Shown piece by piece: positions 33,763 to 42,631 of a stretch of DNA of 51,387 bases; positions within the stretch are counted from its first letter, which is position 1; every line of letters starts with the position of its first letter. Source of the DNA: Methanobrevibacter ruminantium (GTDB lineage: Archaea > Methanobacteriota > Methanobacteria > Methanobacteriales > Methanobacteriaceae); the NCBI RefSeq assembly GCF_016294135.1, contig NZ_JAEDCO010000009.1, positions 1 to 51,387 of the forward strand, read 5' to 3'. The translations under genes were made by a program, and so were the position numbers. Under the pieces are notes generated by a model. It did no database searches. It was not told the origin of the DNA and worked only from the letters and a program-made list of their open reading frames with translations.

Positions 33763-34620
33763 TTAAATGCTGACTTTGGTGTCGTATTTCTTATAGATAT
33801 AATCGCTATGCTCCTTTTGAATATACATCATCGTTTCAGTTTCGGATAAGTTTTCCAATAGCTCATAAGGTATGATGTCCCTTTGAATATCTTCAATAAC
33901 CAATCTCAGTCCGGTTCTGATTCCTATATCCAAACCCATATCTATCATGTATTCAAAGTAGTCTTCGATTATCTTCTTGATTTTATATTTCCCTCTTTTC
34001 TCTTTGAAAAATCTGGATTTTATTAATGGCCTTAAATTTTCACCATCAATTCGAATCTTTTTATTTGCTGTAAATTTGGCTTTTTTCCTATCTATTTCAA
34101 ATTCATCTAAGAACTCTTCAAAAAGAATCTTCTTCAATTCCTTATGGTTATCATCAATTATTTTGGAGATGTATGCAACTGCGGATATTTCAACTTCAAG
34201 TTTGCTTGGATCATCATTTACAGATACTTTGAGTCTTCCAATCCCATCTTCCTCAACTTTTTCAAAATCGGATTTTGATTCATCAAAAGGAGGATAATAT
34301 TCATGGTATTCCTTTAGATTTATATCAAAAATTTCACTTTTGCTTAGAGGAAATTCCAAGATTTTCTTTATCATATGAGCTTTGCCAAAGCCAATGCCCA
34401 ATAATATCCCTTCCTTAATAATTTTCTCATAAAAAACATCTATAAGCTTAAAGGAATCCACTTCTTCATTTAAGAGATTAACACTATCTAAAATGACTAT
34501 CAAATCGTTGTTTATATTTGGATACAGGAGACACTCCACATCAATTCCAAAGTGCTTTGTCATAAGGATGATGTTGTCATTTTCCTGCTTTTTATACTCT
34601 TGAAAAATTTCATCAATCAT
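33763..34620 (-). CDS. Unknown protein, paralog B of a tandem pair
   Basis: A 285-residue protein of unknown function, paralogous to the next gene. Shared features in order: MIDEIFQEYKKQ at the start, the glycine motif EGILLGIGFGK (residues 70-80), YYPPFDESKSDFEKVEEDGIG in the middle, and MGLDIGIRTGLRLVIEDIQRD near the end, then SETETMMYIQKEHSDY. Largely helical and charged, without signal or membrane span. The frame starts at GTG 34629, which belongs to AAGGTGA, the ribosome binding site of ATG 34620. The pair lies in an accessory-looking stretch without recognisable partners, separated by 108 bases. Confidence 0.75.
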   Translation of the reverse strand: MIDEIFQEYKKQENDNIILMTKHFGIDVECLLYPNINNDLIVILDSVNLLNEEVDSFKLIDVFYEKIIKEGILLGIGFGKAHMIKKILEFPLSKSEIFDINLKEYHEYYPPFDESKSDFEKVEEDGIGRLKVSVNDDPSKLEVEISAVAYISKIIDDNHKELKKILFEEFLDEFEIDRKKAKFTANKKIRIDGENLRPLIKSRFFKEKRGKYKIKKIIEDYFEYMIDMGLDIGIRTGLRLVIEDIQRDIIPYELLENLSETETMMYIQKEHSDYIYKKYDTKVSI

Positions 34621-35190
34621 ATATTTCACCTTAATAATGCTTAATGTTCTTTATTTTTTTATTTATCTTCATAATATAAATTATTATCGTTTATAAAAAC
34701 TTTTTAGGATATTATAATAAAATTAAAGCAATTTTACAACTTTATTTTAATATTGATATCATTTCGTAATTTTTTGGTAAATTTTAAATCCTATAAAGTC
34801 TTTTTTATAGATGTTTATATTGAAAAATAAGCTTTAAAATAGTTCAATAAAAAAATTTTCTTAAAAGCAGTGTTTGAAAAATTTTTAAAATTTCCAATTC
34901 TTTATTTTTATAATTTTTATAAAATTTTAATAAATTTGCTATTATGGCATGGGTGATGTTGATAAGGTTTGTTTTGTTTTTTAAAAAAAGTTTTAGATAT
35001 AAAATAATGAAGTGGATGTTTGATTAAATTAATATTCTAAAGAATAACTATTGAAAATATTGGTCGCATTTTTATTTAAATTAATAGAATTTATTTTGTG
35101 ATTTTCCGCTTTTGTGATTATTATGTTTTTTCATATGATGTTTGTAAGAATCAGCAACTGCTCAACATAATTTAATTTTTATCCTCTCAT
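34621..35190. other. Non-coding region with only doubtful micro-ORFs
   Basis: No supported gene in 570 bases. Two very short frames are visible: 34944-35027 (27 codons, hydrophobic then basic, MAWVMLIRFVLFFKKSFRYK...) with no ribosome binding site, and 35123-35170 (15 codons, MFFHMMFVRISNCST) preceded by GTGAT at good spacing. Neither has further support. The rest is A/T-rich. Confidence 0.45.
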
Positions 35191-35514
35191 CTAGTCTTGA
35201 GGTTCTTTTTCTTGAACTGTAATTGAAAATGAGGAATAGCTATTTTTATCAATCACTGGTGAGATTCCTCTGAATATGCATTCAAAGTCTCCAGTTCCTG
35301 CAATATTGAACTGAATGTCTTCTCCCAAGTTAAATTCCTCAAAGTAGTTCATAGTTTTAGTTGAATCTTCTACCGGAACGATGATATTGATTATCATTGA
35401 TTGCTCTTTTTCATATATTTTCACGCCATTTAAATTGATGGATAATTCCTTTACTCTTGGATGTTTAATGTTTCCATACTGTTTTTTGAATATTACATAA
35501 TTGTTTTCTTTCAT
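35191..35514 (-). CDS. Hypothetical beta-rich small protein
   Basis: A 107-residue soluble protein that I do not recognise. Alternating hydrophobic pattern suggests a beta-sandwich: VKELSINLNGVKIYEKEQ, SMIINIIVPVEDST, DIQFNIAGTGDFECIFRG, and a final strand YSSFSITVQEKEP. No signal, no cysteine pair beyond one Cys. GTGGTATT precedes the ATG. It is transcribed away from the MATE transporter gene, with 119 bases between the two starts, so they may share a promoter region; no functional link can be claimed. Confidence 0.65.
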   Translation of the reverse strand: MKENNYVIFKKQYGNIKHPRVKELSINLNGVKIYEKEQSMIINIIVPVEDSTKTMNYFEEFNLGEDIQFNIAGTGDFECIFRGISPVIDKNSYSSFSITVQEKEPQD

Positions 35515-35633
35515 AATACCACATCTTAATAGTTATTTATATAAATTTTGTTTAATATATATATAGTTATAAGTAATAAACAATTTAAACTAATTAATTT
35601 TTAAATAAAAATAATTTAAGAATTTGTGATAAA

Positions 35634-37010
35634 ATGAACGATAATATAAAAAATTCTCAAGGAGTGGATTCCATATTAGGAGATCCTAAGAAGGCGTTAT
35701 GGAAGATGTCCATTCCACTTATCATCTCATTGTTTATCACAAGTCTTTATAGCGTAATCGATGCCATTTGGGTATCTAGCTTAGGTGCAGATGCCTTGGC
35801 GGGTGTTGGTTTTGTAAGCCCTATTTTCATTGCACTCATGGGAATCGGTAATGGTTTAGGTGCAGGTTCTGCCTCTGCCTTATCAAAGTATATTGGTGAG
35901 GAAAATAGGCAGAAGGCAAATAACGGAGCCATTCATACTATTTTTATTACAGTAATCATTTCAGTAATTGCAACAATCATGCTACTTATTTTCCTAAATG
36001 ACATTCTGCTTGGAATGGGTGCAGGAAGCACAATTGGCTATGCAATGGATTATGGGGTAATCCTATCCTTAGGTTCAATTCTTGTTATCTTATCAAATGC
36101 CTTATATGGGGTCCTTAGGGGAGAAGGTGATGCAAGCAGGACAATGTATGCAATGCTCTTTTCTTCAATTTTAAATATGGTATTAGACCCGATTTTTATT
36201 TATGGTCTGAATTTAGGCGTTAAAGGAGCAGCTATTGCAACATTGATTTCCCTATTGCTTGTAAATATTATTTTGTTTTATTGGTTCTATGTTAAGAAGG
36301 ACACTTACTTAAAGCCATTCTTATCCAATTATAGATTTAGCAAATCAATTTCTATTGATATCTTGAAAGTGGGGTTGCCGGCAAGTTTGGAACTAATAAA
36401 CAATGCATTGTTTGCGGCATTGTTCTCACTTTTGCTTGTTGTCGTGGCTTCAACTGATGCTGTTGCAGTATATTCAACTGGATGGAGAGTTGTGACAATT
36501 GCAACCACTCCTATCATTGCAATAGCTACAGCCTTGATATCCGTTGTAGGTGCAAATTATGGTGCTAAAAAGTATGATGAGATTTTGGTTGCTCATAGAT
36601 ATTCCATGAAAATAGCTATTCTATTTGGTTTTATAGCTGCTATGGTCGTTTATCTATTTGCTCCTCAGATAGTTTCAGTCTTTGCATACACAGGTACAAG
36701 CACAAGATTGACTCCACCGCTAATTGCATTCCTATCAGTGATAGTAATTTATTTCCCAACAATGGGTTATGGATGCACATCAACATTTGTTTTCCAAGGA
36801 ACTGGAAATGGTATAACTGCAATGTTTCAGACAATCTTAAGGGAAACTGTTTTCACTCTTGCATTTGCTATACTTTTAGCTATTGTATTGGGCTATGGAG
36901 AATATGGTGCTTGGTGGGGAATAATCCTTGGTGAGATTGTTGTAAATACAATAACAATGGTCTGGGCAGATTTGCATATTAAAAGATTGATTAAATCCAA
37001 TAAGGAGTAA
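35634..37010 (+). CDS. MATE family efflux transporter
   Basis: A 458-residue membrane protein with about 12 hydrophobic segments in two repeats, the MATE layout. The N-terminal repeat has KALWKMSIPLIISLFITSLY and ALAGVGFVSPIFIALMGIGN; the second has VGLPASLELINNALFAALFS. It expels cationic compounds or drugs in exchange for Na+ or H+. GTGAT precedes the ATG. It converges with the sirtuin gene: the two stop codons are only 10 bases apart and share a small hairpin. Substrate unknown. Confidence 0.92.
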   Translation: MNDNIKNSQGVDSILGDPKKALWKMSIPLIISLFITSLYSVIDAIWVSSLGADALAGVGFVSPIFIALMGIGNGLGAGSASALSKYIGEENRQKANNGAIHTIFITVIISVIATIMLLIFLNDILLGMGAGSTIGYAMDYGVILSLGSILVILSNALYGVLRGEGDASRTMYAMLFSSILNMVLDPIFIYGLNLGVKGAAIATLISLLLVNIILFYWFYVKKDTYLKPFLSNYRFSKSISIDILKVGLPASLELINNALFAALFSLLLVVVASTDAVAVYSTGWRVVTIATTPIIAIATALISVVGANYGAKKYDEILVAHRYSMKIAILFGFIAAMVVYLFAPQIVSVFAYTGTSTRLTPPLIAFLSVIVIYFPTMGYGCTSTFVFQGTGNGITAMFQTILRETVFTLAFAILLAIVLGYGEYGAWWGIILGEIVVNTITMVWADLHIKRLIKSNKE

Positions 37011-37015
37011 TTCTG

Positions 37016-37030
37016 GAAGATCATATCTTC
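37016..37030. terminator. Small hairpin between convergent MATE and sirtuin genes
   Basis: GAAGAT (37016-37021) and ATCTTC (37025-37030) around a CAT loop, overlapping the last codons of the minus-strand gene. Possibly a bidirectional terminator, though the following T-run on the plus strand begins only at about 37037. Confidence 0.4.
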
Positions 37031-37938
37031 ACAAAATATTTTATTTTTTTCAATGTTTCATCAATGCTCTCCTTGAAAGGAACATATCTCTCTTTAATGT
37101 CTGGAGAAACATAATTGTCAAGTTCATCTTCAGGAACCAAATAATAATTTCCATTATGTTGCACTGTCAATTCTGTGTGGCTTCTGTTGAATCTCACAAG
37201 ATTGACATTTTCATTTGATTTCACTAAATCATCGAATGGGAAACGAATTATAATTGGAGTGTTAAACCCTATTCCGAATTCCAAAAGGAGCAATTTTCCA
37301 TTCAGTGCCTTTTGTCTAAAATCGATGTAATTCCTGTTCTGTTCATGCCACTCTTCATCCTCTACAAAGAAACTGTCTTTTCTTAAGTTCAAATCCATTT
37401 CCTCTCCGCAAACTGGGCATATTGGAACAAGTTCGCTTGGTATTTTCAAGTCCCCATCAGTCTTTTCCATCATTTCCAAAATCAATTCCTCATCATCATA
37501 TAGTTTATTGTGGCATGCTTTTGAGCATTGTATTTTGCTGTATGTTCCCTGTGCTCTAAAGAATCTATCCTTGTCAAATCCGGATTTCAGGAATTGGTCA
37601 TCAGTATTTGTTGTTATCACGAAATAATTCTTATCTTTCACTATGCTGAAGAGTTTTTTATAAAGATCGGTTCCATCCATTCCAATATTGTTTACATAAA
37701 CGTGCTTTGCAAAATATGCCCATCTTTCCTCTGGGCTTTTAAATGGGTAGAACATTGAAGTGTACATATCTTGGAATCCATATTTTTCAATAAATTCCAG
37801 AAAATTGTCTGTAAATCTTTTTCCTGCATATTCAACTCCTGCAGCAGTTGATAATCCTGCTCCAGCTCCTATTAGTATGTAATCCGAATCATCAATCAAT
37901 TCTTTTAATTTTTCCACTCTTTTATAGTAGTCTTCCAT
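37021..37938 (-). CDS. SirTM-like sirtuin (protein ADP-ribosyltransferase)
   Basis: A 305-residue sirtuin. GAGAGLSTAAG (residues 24-34) is the NAD loop and TTNTDDQF (109-116) the second NAD motif. At the place of the catalytic His, the sequence reads RAQGTYSKIQC, with Gln130, the change seen in class M sirtuins (SirTM), which ADP-ribosylate proteins rather than deacetylate them. Zinc is held by Cys138, Cys142, Cys174 and Cys177 (CPVCG). The gene is in an operon, 10 bases after a macrodomain gene, the diagnostic SirTM partner. In bacteria the target is a lipoylated GcvH-like protein; no such gene or lipoate ligase is found here. GGGGGAATTAC precedes the ATG. Confidence 0.88.
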   Translation of the reverse strand: MEDYYKRVEKLKELIDDSDYILIGAGAGLSTAAGVEYAGKRFTDNFLEFIEKYGFQDMYTSMFYPFKSPEERWAYFAKHVYVNNIGMDGTDLYKKLFSIVKDKNYFVITTNTDDQFLKSGFDKDRFFRAQGTYSKIQCSKACHNKLYDDEELILEMMEKTDGDLKIPSELVPICPVCGEEMDLNLRKDSFFVEDEEWHEQNRNYIDFRQKALNGKLLLLEFGIGFNTPIIIRFPFDDLVKSNENVNLVRFNRSHTELTVQHNGNYYLVPEDELDNYVSPDIKERYVPFKESIDETLKKIKYFVKI

Positions 37939-37948
37939 GTAATTCCCC

Positions 37949-38767
37949 CTATTCTAGATTTCTTCTGTAGATTTCTGTAGCTTCATCTGAAAATGTATTG
38001 AAGATTATCCTTTCAATGCTTGTATTTGGATTGTTCATCAGATAGTTCCTTACAGTTTCAATAGCTAATTTGGATGCTTGGTCTTTTGGAAAGTTGAATA
38101 CTCCTGTGGATATAGAACAAAAAGCTATTGATTTTAGCCCATTTTCCTCTGCAAGTTCTAAACAAGATTCATAACAGCTTTCAAGCTCATTTATTTCCCT
38201 TTCATTAGGTTCCTGTCCATAGGTAATTGCAGGCCCTACAGTATGGATGACATATTTTGAAGGAAGGTTATACGCAGAGGTGATTTTTGCATTTCCATTT
38301 GGCTCTTCATGGCCTTGTTCTTGCATGATTTTATAGCAGTCCATTCTTAACTGGAATCCTGCAGCTGAATGAATCTGATTGTCAATGCAATTGTGCAGTG
38401 GAATGAAGCATCCTAACATTTGACCATTAGCTGCATTTACAATTGCATCCACCTTAAGGCAAGTTATGTCTCCTTGCCACAATGCTATCTTTGACTCTAT
38501 TTCATCATGATTCTGGCTAATCGGATTTATGTCCATACATGAAACCAAATCCTTATTGCTTGTTTCTTCACTGAGAATCTTGTCTTTAATCTCATAGAAT
38601 TTATCACTTAAATGAACTGGGGTTTTTGTATTCATCAATGCTCTAAGCAATTTTCTCTTTTCTTCATAGTCATTAGGGATTTCCATATTATTGTCTATTC
38701 TTTCATTGGTGGAAATCAATTCATTTATGAGAAAATCTATTTCAATGTTTTTATCAAATTCTTTCAT
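37949..38767 (-). CDS. Macrodomain protein, zinc-type ADP-ribosyl hydrolase
   Basis: A 272-residue protein with an N-terminal helical extension of about 90 residues and a C-terminal macrodomain. QGDITCLKVDAIVNAANGQM is the ADP-ribose entry motif, and LGCFIPLHNCIDNQIHSAAG carries Cys and His residues as in the zinc-containing macrodomains linked to SirTM. ISTGVFNFPKDQASKLAIET forms the phosphate loop. These enzymes remove ADP-ribose from proteins modified by SirTM. It is co-transcribed with the sirtuin gene, giving a complete write and erase pair. The frame begins at ATG 38779 but GAGGT lies five bases before ATG 38767, so the latter is preferred. Confidence 0.9.
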   Translation of the reverse strand: MKEFDKNIEIDFLINELISTNERIDNNMEIPNDYEEKRKLLRALMNTKTPVHLSDKFYEIKDKILSEETSNKDLVSCMDINPISQNHDEIESKIALWQGDITCLKVDAIVNAANGQMLGCFIPLHNCIDNQIHSAAGFQLRMDCYKIMQEQGHEEPNGNAKITSAYNLPSKYVIHTVGPAITYGQEPNEREINELESCYESCLELAEENGLKSIAFCSISTGVFNFPKDQASKLAIETVRNYLMNNPNTSIERIIFNTFSDEATEIYRRNLE

Positions 38768-39008
38768 CTTTAACCTCATGAATCATCTTTCTTTCTTATA
38801 TTAATTATTGTTCGTATATATTTAAATCTTTTTTGTAACTGGGAAGTAACTTGATTTTGTTAATTTTGACAGTTTTTTATCTTTAAATGTAGTAAAAATA
38901 CTTAATTTGATTAATAATTATCTATTTTCATTTAAATAGTAAAATCTTTATATTTCATTGCATAAATCTAGAATTAATTATATAAATTAATTTAAGGGTT
39001 GTTTTAAA

Positions 39009-39815
39009 ATGGAATTCAATATTGTAAAGGAATTAAATGGGCAATTTGATCCTATTGTCTTAATTAAAGCTGATGAAAAGCCAGATGATGCGTTGGCTCC
39101 TAAAGCAGGTAGAGGCGGTTGTGTAATGTCTCTTGTTGGGCAAACCATTGCTAAGAGAAAAGTCACTGCTTTTGGTCGTGAAAACATAACTTGCGGAGGA
39201 GTGTCTGCAGGTTTTGGTTGGGGAACTGGATTCAAGACAGATGAAGACAGAGCATTTCAAGCTACATTTTTATCTTTAGGTACAGAATCAGCTAAAGATA
39301 AGGATGCATTTCTTCATAGGTTAAGCTTCATGCCGAAGCCAACTCAGGAAATGTTTAAGAAAGGGGAAAGAATCTTTTCAGATTTTGATACAGCTTATGA
39401 AAACATCAAGAACAGGCCTTTATATGATGAAGGACAGTATGTAATCTTCAAGCCGATAGAACTTCTTGAAGAAGGGGAAATTCCAGATTCTGTCGTATTC
39501 ACATTAAACACTATGGAATTATCTGCAATTCTTCAATTGAACGGTTCATTCAGAACTGAAAGCGCTCATATAATGACTCCTCAGGCATCTGCTTGTCAAG
39601 CTATTGGTGCATTCACTTTTGAGCAAAATGGGAGTGATGATCCCGTTCCTGTATTAAGTCCGCTTGACTTTGCAGCAAGAGCTCATATGAGAAGATTGAT
39701 TCCAGATGAATACATGAACTTGTCCATGCCTTGGAAATTATTCTTGAAATTAGAGGAGCTTAGTAAAAAAAGTGTTTTCCAAACTCATTTCTGGGATGAT
39801 TTTGGAAATAAATAA
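39009..39815 (+). CDS. DUF169 family protein
   Basis: A 268-residue soluble protein of the DUF169 family, common in methanogens and anaerobes and without an established role. Recognisable parts: PIVLIKADEKPDDALAPKAG near the start, GGCVMSLVGQTIAKRKVTAF with the conserved Cys, ENITCGGVSAGFGWG with a second Cys, and ASACQAIGAFTF with a third. The conserved cysteines suggest a metal or cluster site (inference). The ribosome binding site is weak (GGGTTG). It stands as a single gene between the SirTM pair and the frameshifted surface protein. Confidence 0.85.
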   Translation: MEFNIVKELNGQFDPIVLIKADEKPDDALAPKAGRGGCVMSLVGQTIAKRKVTAFGRENITCGGVSAGFGWGTGFKTDEDRAFQATFLSLGTESAKDKDAFLHRLSFMPKPTQEMFKKGERIFSDFDTAYENIKNRPLYDEGQYVIFKPIELLEEGEIPDSVVFTLNTMELSAILQLNGSFRTESAHIMTPQASACQAIGAFTFEQNGSDDPVPVLSPLDFAARAHMRRLIPDEYMNLSMPWKLFLKLEELSKKSVFQTHFWDDFGNK

Positions 39816-39903
39816 AATAAAAAAGCTTTATTTTTAATAAGTAAAAAACTAAAATTTCATTTTTTATAATGAAATTTCACTTAAATTTTTTTATAAACTA
39901 TTT

Positions 39904-40427
39904 TTATACATAAACATAACGTACAACATATCTTGTTTGATATTTTGGTTGGGTAGTATAATTATATTTGTAATATGTTGTGTTATTTGTTGTGACATTT
40001 AATGGTTTAAAATATTTTATAGTAAACTCATCATATTCTATTGATTGCTTATATTTGTTATCCCCTGGGAAAATTGCTGAAACTTTATAAGTTCCATTTT
40101 TTAAATTCTCCATATATCCTTCTCCCCATCCATCAGTAGTTAAATTATATTCCTTTGTAATGTTTTGTTCATCAGTTAAATTTACAAGAATAGTTTTATT
40201 CTCAATTTCAATCCTTTTTGACGTATCATTTGAGTGGTCAGTGTAACTCAAGAAAATATGTATCTCTTCTGTGCCATTTGGATTAGAATAATCAACACCA
40301 CTGCATTCTATGTCAGTATCGACTTGGGAGTTAATAAAAATACTAATCCTGCTATTATGATTATTAATGCAAGAATAATTAAAATCCATTTTTTATTAAA
40401 TATTCCTTTTGGTTTTTCATCTTCCAT
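39904..40427 (-). pseudogene. Membrane-anchored surface protein, frameshifted by one base
   Basis: From ATG 40427, after a good GTGAT site, the frame encodes a short charged head, a membrane anchor (WILIILALIIIIAGLVFLL) and soon a stop. The remaining 150 codons lie in another frame ending at 39904 and encode a secreted-looking domain (EEIHIFLSYTDHSNDTSK..., GTYKVSAIFPGDNKYKQS) rich in N-x-S/T sites and ending in tyrosine-rich VVRYVYV. One extra T in the T run at 40336-40340 (minus strand) would join them as ...GLVFFINSQVDTD. So either a real one-base deletion or a sequencing error. The domain resembles Ig-like repeats of methanogen adhesin-like proteins. Confidence 0.7.
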
Positions 40428-40647
40428 TCCATCACACCCATTAAGATTTAAGTAAATTGAACAACCTTTATTTTTTTAAGATTTTAATATTATAATTAAT
40501 ATTCAAATTCAGTATATAATTATATGTAACTATGAATATGTAATTTTAATGAATATTTTCTAAAATAAGTTTTAATTAAAATAGGATTATTAAATTGAAG
40601 AAATTTTTTAAAAAAAGTTAAAAAAAAAGAAATAAGAAGTAAGTTAA

Positions 40648-41262
40648 TTATCTTAATTGACTTACTTTAATTAATGATTCGATTGGGACTCCATCCACTT
40701 CTTCGAGTCCTGATTTATCGATTAAAACAGTTACTACAATTGGATTTCCACCATGGTCTTTAACTACTTTAATTACATCAGTAATTGTGTCACCACTGGT
40801 AGTTACGTCATCAACAATAACTATTCTTTTACCTTCTACAGTACCAAAGTTGCTGCTTATAGCCCCTTCATCGCTGTTAGCTGGGTTGGTTCTGTGTTTT
40901 TTAGGGTGGAAAATAGATATGCATGTTGTGGTTCCAGTCAATTCTTCAATTACGTCAGCCATCATGGTTGCAAATGGAACTCCACTGGTTGCAATTCCTA
41001 CAACAAGGTCAATTTCACCATGTTTCAATGCAATGTCACTTAAAGCTGCTGCAACGTATCTGAGTCTGCTTGCACTACCTCCTAAACTGTTCCAGTTAAT
41101 TGCAATGTCAACAGGTGCTTCTGTTTGTGCAGGCTCTTCTTTTCTTTGTAATGTTAACCATTGTGCAGTATCCATTGATACATTAAGCTCATCAGCTATT
41201 TCACCAGTTGTGAATCCATGGTTTCTAAGTTCCTGAGCTCTGTTAATAAGATCTTGGTTCAT
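40648..41262 (-). CDS. gfcR: PyrE-like transcriptional regulator (GfcR family)
   Basis: A 204-residue protein. Residues 1-40 are a helix-turn-helix (INRAQELRNHGFTTGEIADE then LNVSMDTAQWLTLQR); residues 50-204 are a phosphoribosyltransferase domain with VVGIATSGVPFATMMADVIE and the PRPP loop GKRIVIVDDVTTSGDTI. This pairing is the archaeal GfcR/PyrE-like family; in haloarchaea GfcR activates sugar catabolism genes. Here it more likely senses PRPP or a nucleotide/sugar-phosphate to control central metabolism, an inference. GAGGT precedes the ATG. True PyrE is at 4889-5413. Often annotated as orotate phosphoribosyltransferase-like protein. Confidence 0.85.
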   Translation of the reverse strand: MNQDLINRAQELRNHGFTTGEIADELNVSMDTAQWLTLQRKEEPAQTEAPVDIAINWNSLGGSASRLRYVAAALSDIALKHGEIDLVVGIATSGVPFATMMADVIEELTGTTTCISIFHPKKHRTNPANSDEGAISSNFGTVEGKRIVIVDDVTTSGDTITDVIKVVKDHGGNPIVVTVLIDKSGLEEVDGVPIESLIKVSQLR

Positions 41263-41347
41263 TTTTTTACCTCATTAATCATAAATTTCATTAAATATTT
41301 TAGGAATCTTTGAGTTATTTAGTTTATTAAATGAATTGGAATAACTT

Positions 41348-42295
41348 TTATCTAAAATTGATTGGACTGTGTTCTTTAGATGACTTGTTTGCTGCAAGAA
41401 CCATCTTAAGAGCTTTAAGCCCATCTTCACCAGTAATTTCAGGTTCTTCATCCGCTTCGATTTTACATAGGAATGAATTCAATTCTTCACTTAATGGCTC
41501 TGCTGGTTTGATTTGAATGTCTTGAGCAAATTTACCATAAACTTCAATGCTTTGGTCAATGTAGTCAATGGTGATTATTCCATCAGTACCGGTAATTTCG
41601 ATTTGTCTACGTTTGTATGGAGTTAACCAGTTTACTTCTAAAATGCCTGTAATATCTTCATCAAAGCTAATCATGATTTCTGCATGGTCTTCAAAGTCAG
41701 ATTGATCTAAAATGCTGCTCATAGTAGCATAAACTTGTTTTACAGGTGCTTCAATCAAGAAGTTCATTACATCTAAATCGTGAATTGCAAGGTCAATAGC
41801 CACTCCCACATCCTTGATTCTTGGTGGGAAAGGACCTACTCTTTTAGCTGAAATTGTTACTAAGTCACCGATAACTTCATTTTCAATGAGTTCCTTAGCT
41901 TTTTGCACTGCAGGATTGAATCTTTCCACATGCCCTGTTGCAAGCTTTACACCTGCTTCTTTTGCAGCTTTAATCATTTCTTCAGCTTCTTCAGCAGTAA
42001 AAGCGATTGGTTTTTCTACTAAAACGTGTTTTCCATGTTTAATGGCTTCCATAACAACTTCGTGGTGGAAGGTTGTTGGTACACAAACACTTACTGCTTC
42101 AATTTCAGGGTCTTTCAATAAGTCTTCGATTTCAGAGTAACCTTTTGTCTTATATTTTTTTACAACTTTATCTAAGGTTGGCTTTACTACATCAGCCACT
42201 GCCACGAGATTGGCATTTTCCAATTTCGAATATACACGTGCATGGTTATATCCCATTGCACCTACACCTATAACTCCAACATTTATAGTTCTCAA
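41348..42295 (-). CDS. Gfo/Idh/MocA family NAD(P)-dependent oxidoreductase
   Basis: A 315-residue sugar dehydrogenase. NVGVIGVGAMGYNHARVYSK is the dinucleotide fold; VLVEKPIAFTAEEAEEMI and GHVERFNPAV and AIDLAIHDLDVMNFL are catalytic-domain motifs (EKP with its Lys, the His-containing HDLD). Similar archaeal proteins include UDP-N-acetylglucosamine 3-dehydrogenases, so nucleotide-sugar oxidation for cell-wall or glycan sugars is possible. The start is TTG at 42295: GGAGG lies at proper distance upstream and there is no alternative ATG nearby, so a TTG start is well supported. The PRTase-type regulator gene follows on the same strand after 85 bases. Confidence 0.88.
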   Translation of the reverse strand: MRTINVGVIGVGAMGYNHARVYSKLENANLVAVADVVKPTLDKVVKKYKTKGYSEIEDLLKDPEIEAVSVCVPTTFHHEVVMEAIKHGKHVLVEKPIAFTAEEAEEMIKAAKEAGVKLATGHVERFNPAVQKAKELIENEVIGDLVTISAKRVGPFPPRIKDVGVAIDLAIHDLDVMNFLIEAPVKQVYATMSSILDQSDFEDHAEIMISFDEDITGILEVNWLTPYKRRQIEITGTDGIITIDYIDQSIEVYGKFAQDIQIKPAEPLSEELNSFLCKIEADEEPEITGEDGLKALKMVLAANKSSKEHSPINFR

Positions 42296-42631
42296 AGATA
42301 TTCCTCCAATTATTCAACTATATTTTTGTGTTTTATAACTTATAAATATTATTAAAATTTTATATTTTTTCATATAATTTTTTCTTAATAATTATTATAA
42401 TCGCTATTATACTGATTAATATTTAAAATAAAAAAGAATCAATGGTTAATTTACTTAAAATAATATAAAAAATAGGATAAATTGATTTTTAAGAATTTTT
42501 AACCATTTTTTGAATTTTGATAATTTTTGATTTCATGAAAATTCAAGTTTTTTCATGAAATGCAATTTCAATTAAAAAAATCTTAAGATAATTGAATTTT
42601 TTTAAATCCAATTAAAGGATTTTTAGCTATT
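42296..42631. other. Intergenic region after hemC
   Basis: No gene seen. It contains two copies of the palindrome TTTCATGAAA (about 42531-42540 and 42550-42559). Read on the minus strand, AATCC/GGATT with a seven-A loop region and a T-rich stretch near 42580-42620 could terminate hemC. The left part holds the promoter of the oxidoreductase gene. Confidence 0.45.

Noticed and set aside
35123..35170. A 15-codon frame with a GTGAT site
   Set aside because: Too short to judge; GTGAT is frequent, and nothing else supports translation.
40787..41236. A 149-codon plus-strand open frame opposite the PyrE-like regulator
   Set aside because: It is the shadow of a well-supported gene; it lacks a ribosome binding site and has no recognisable domain.
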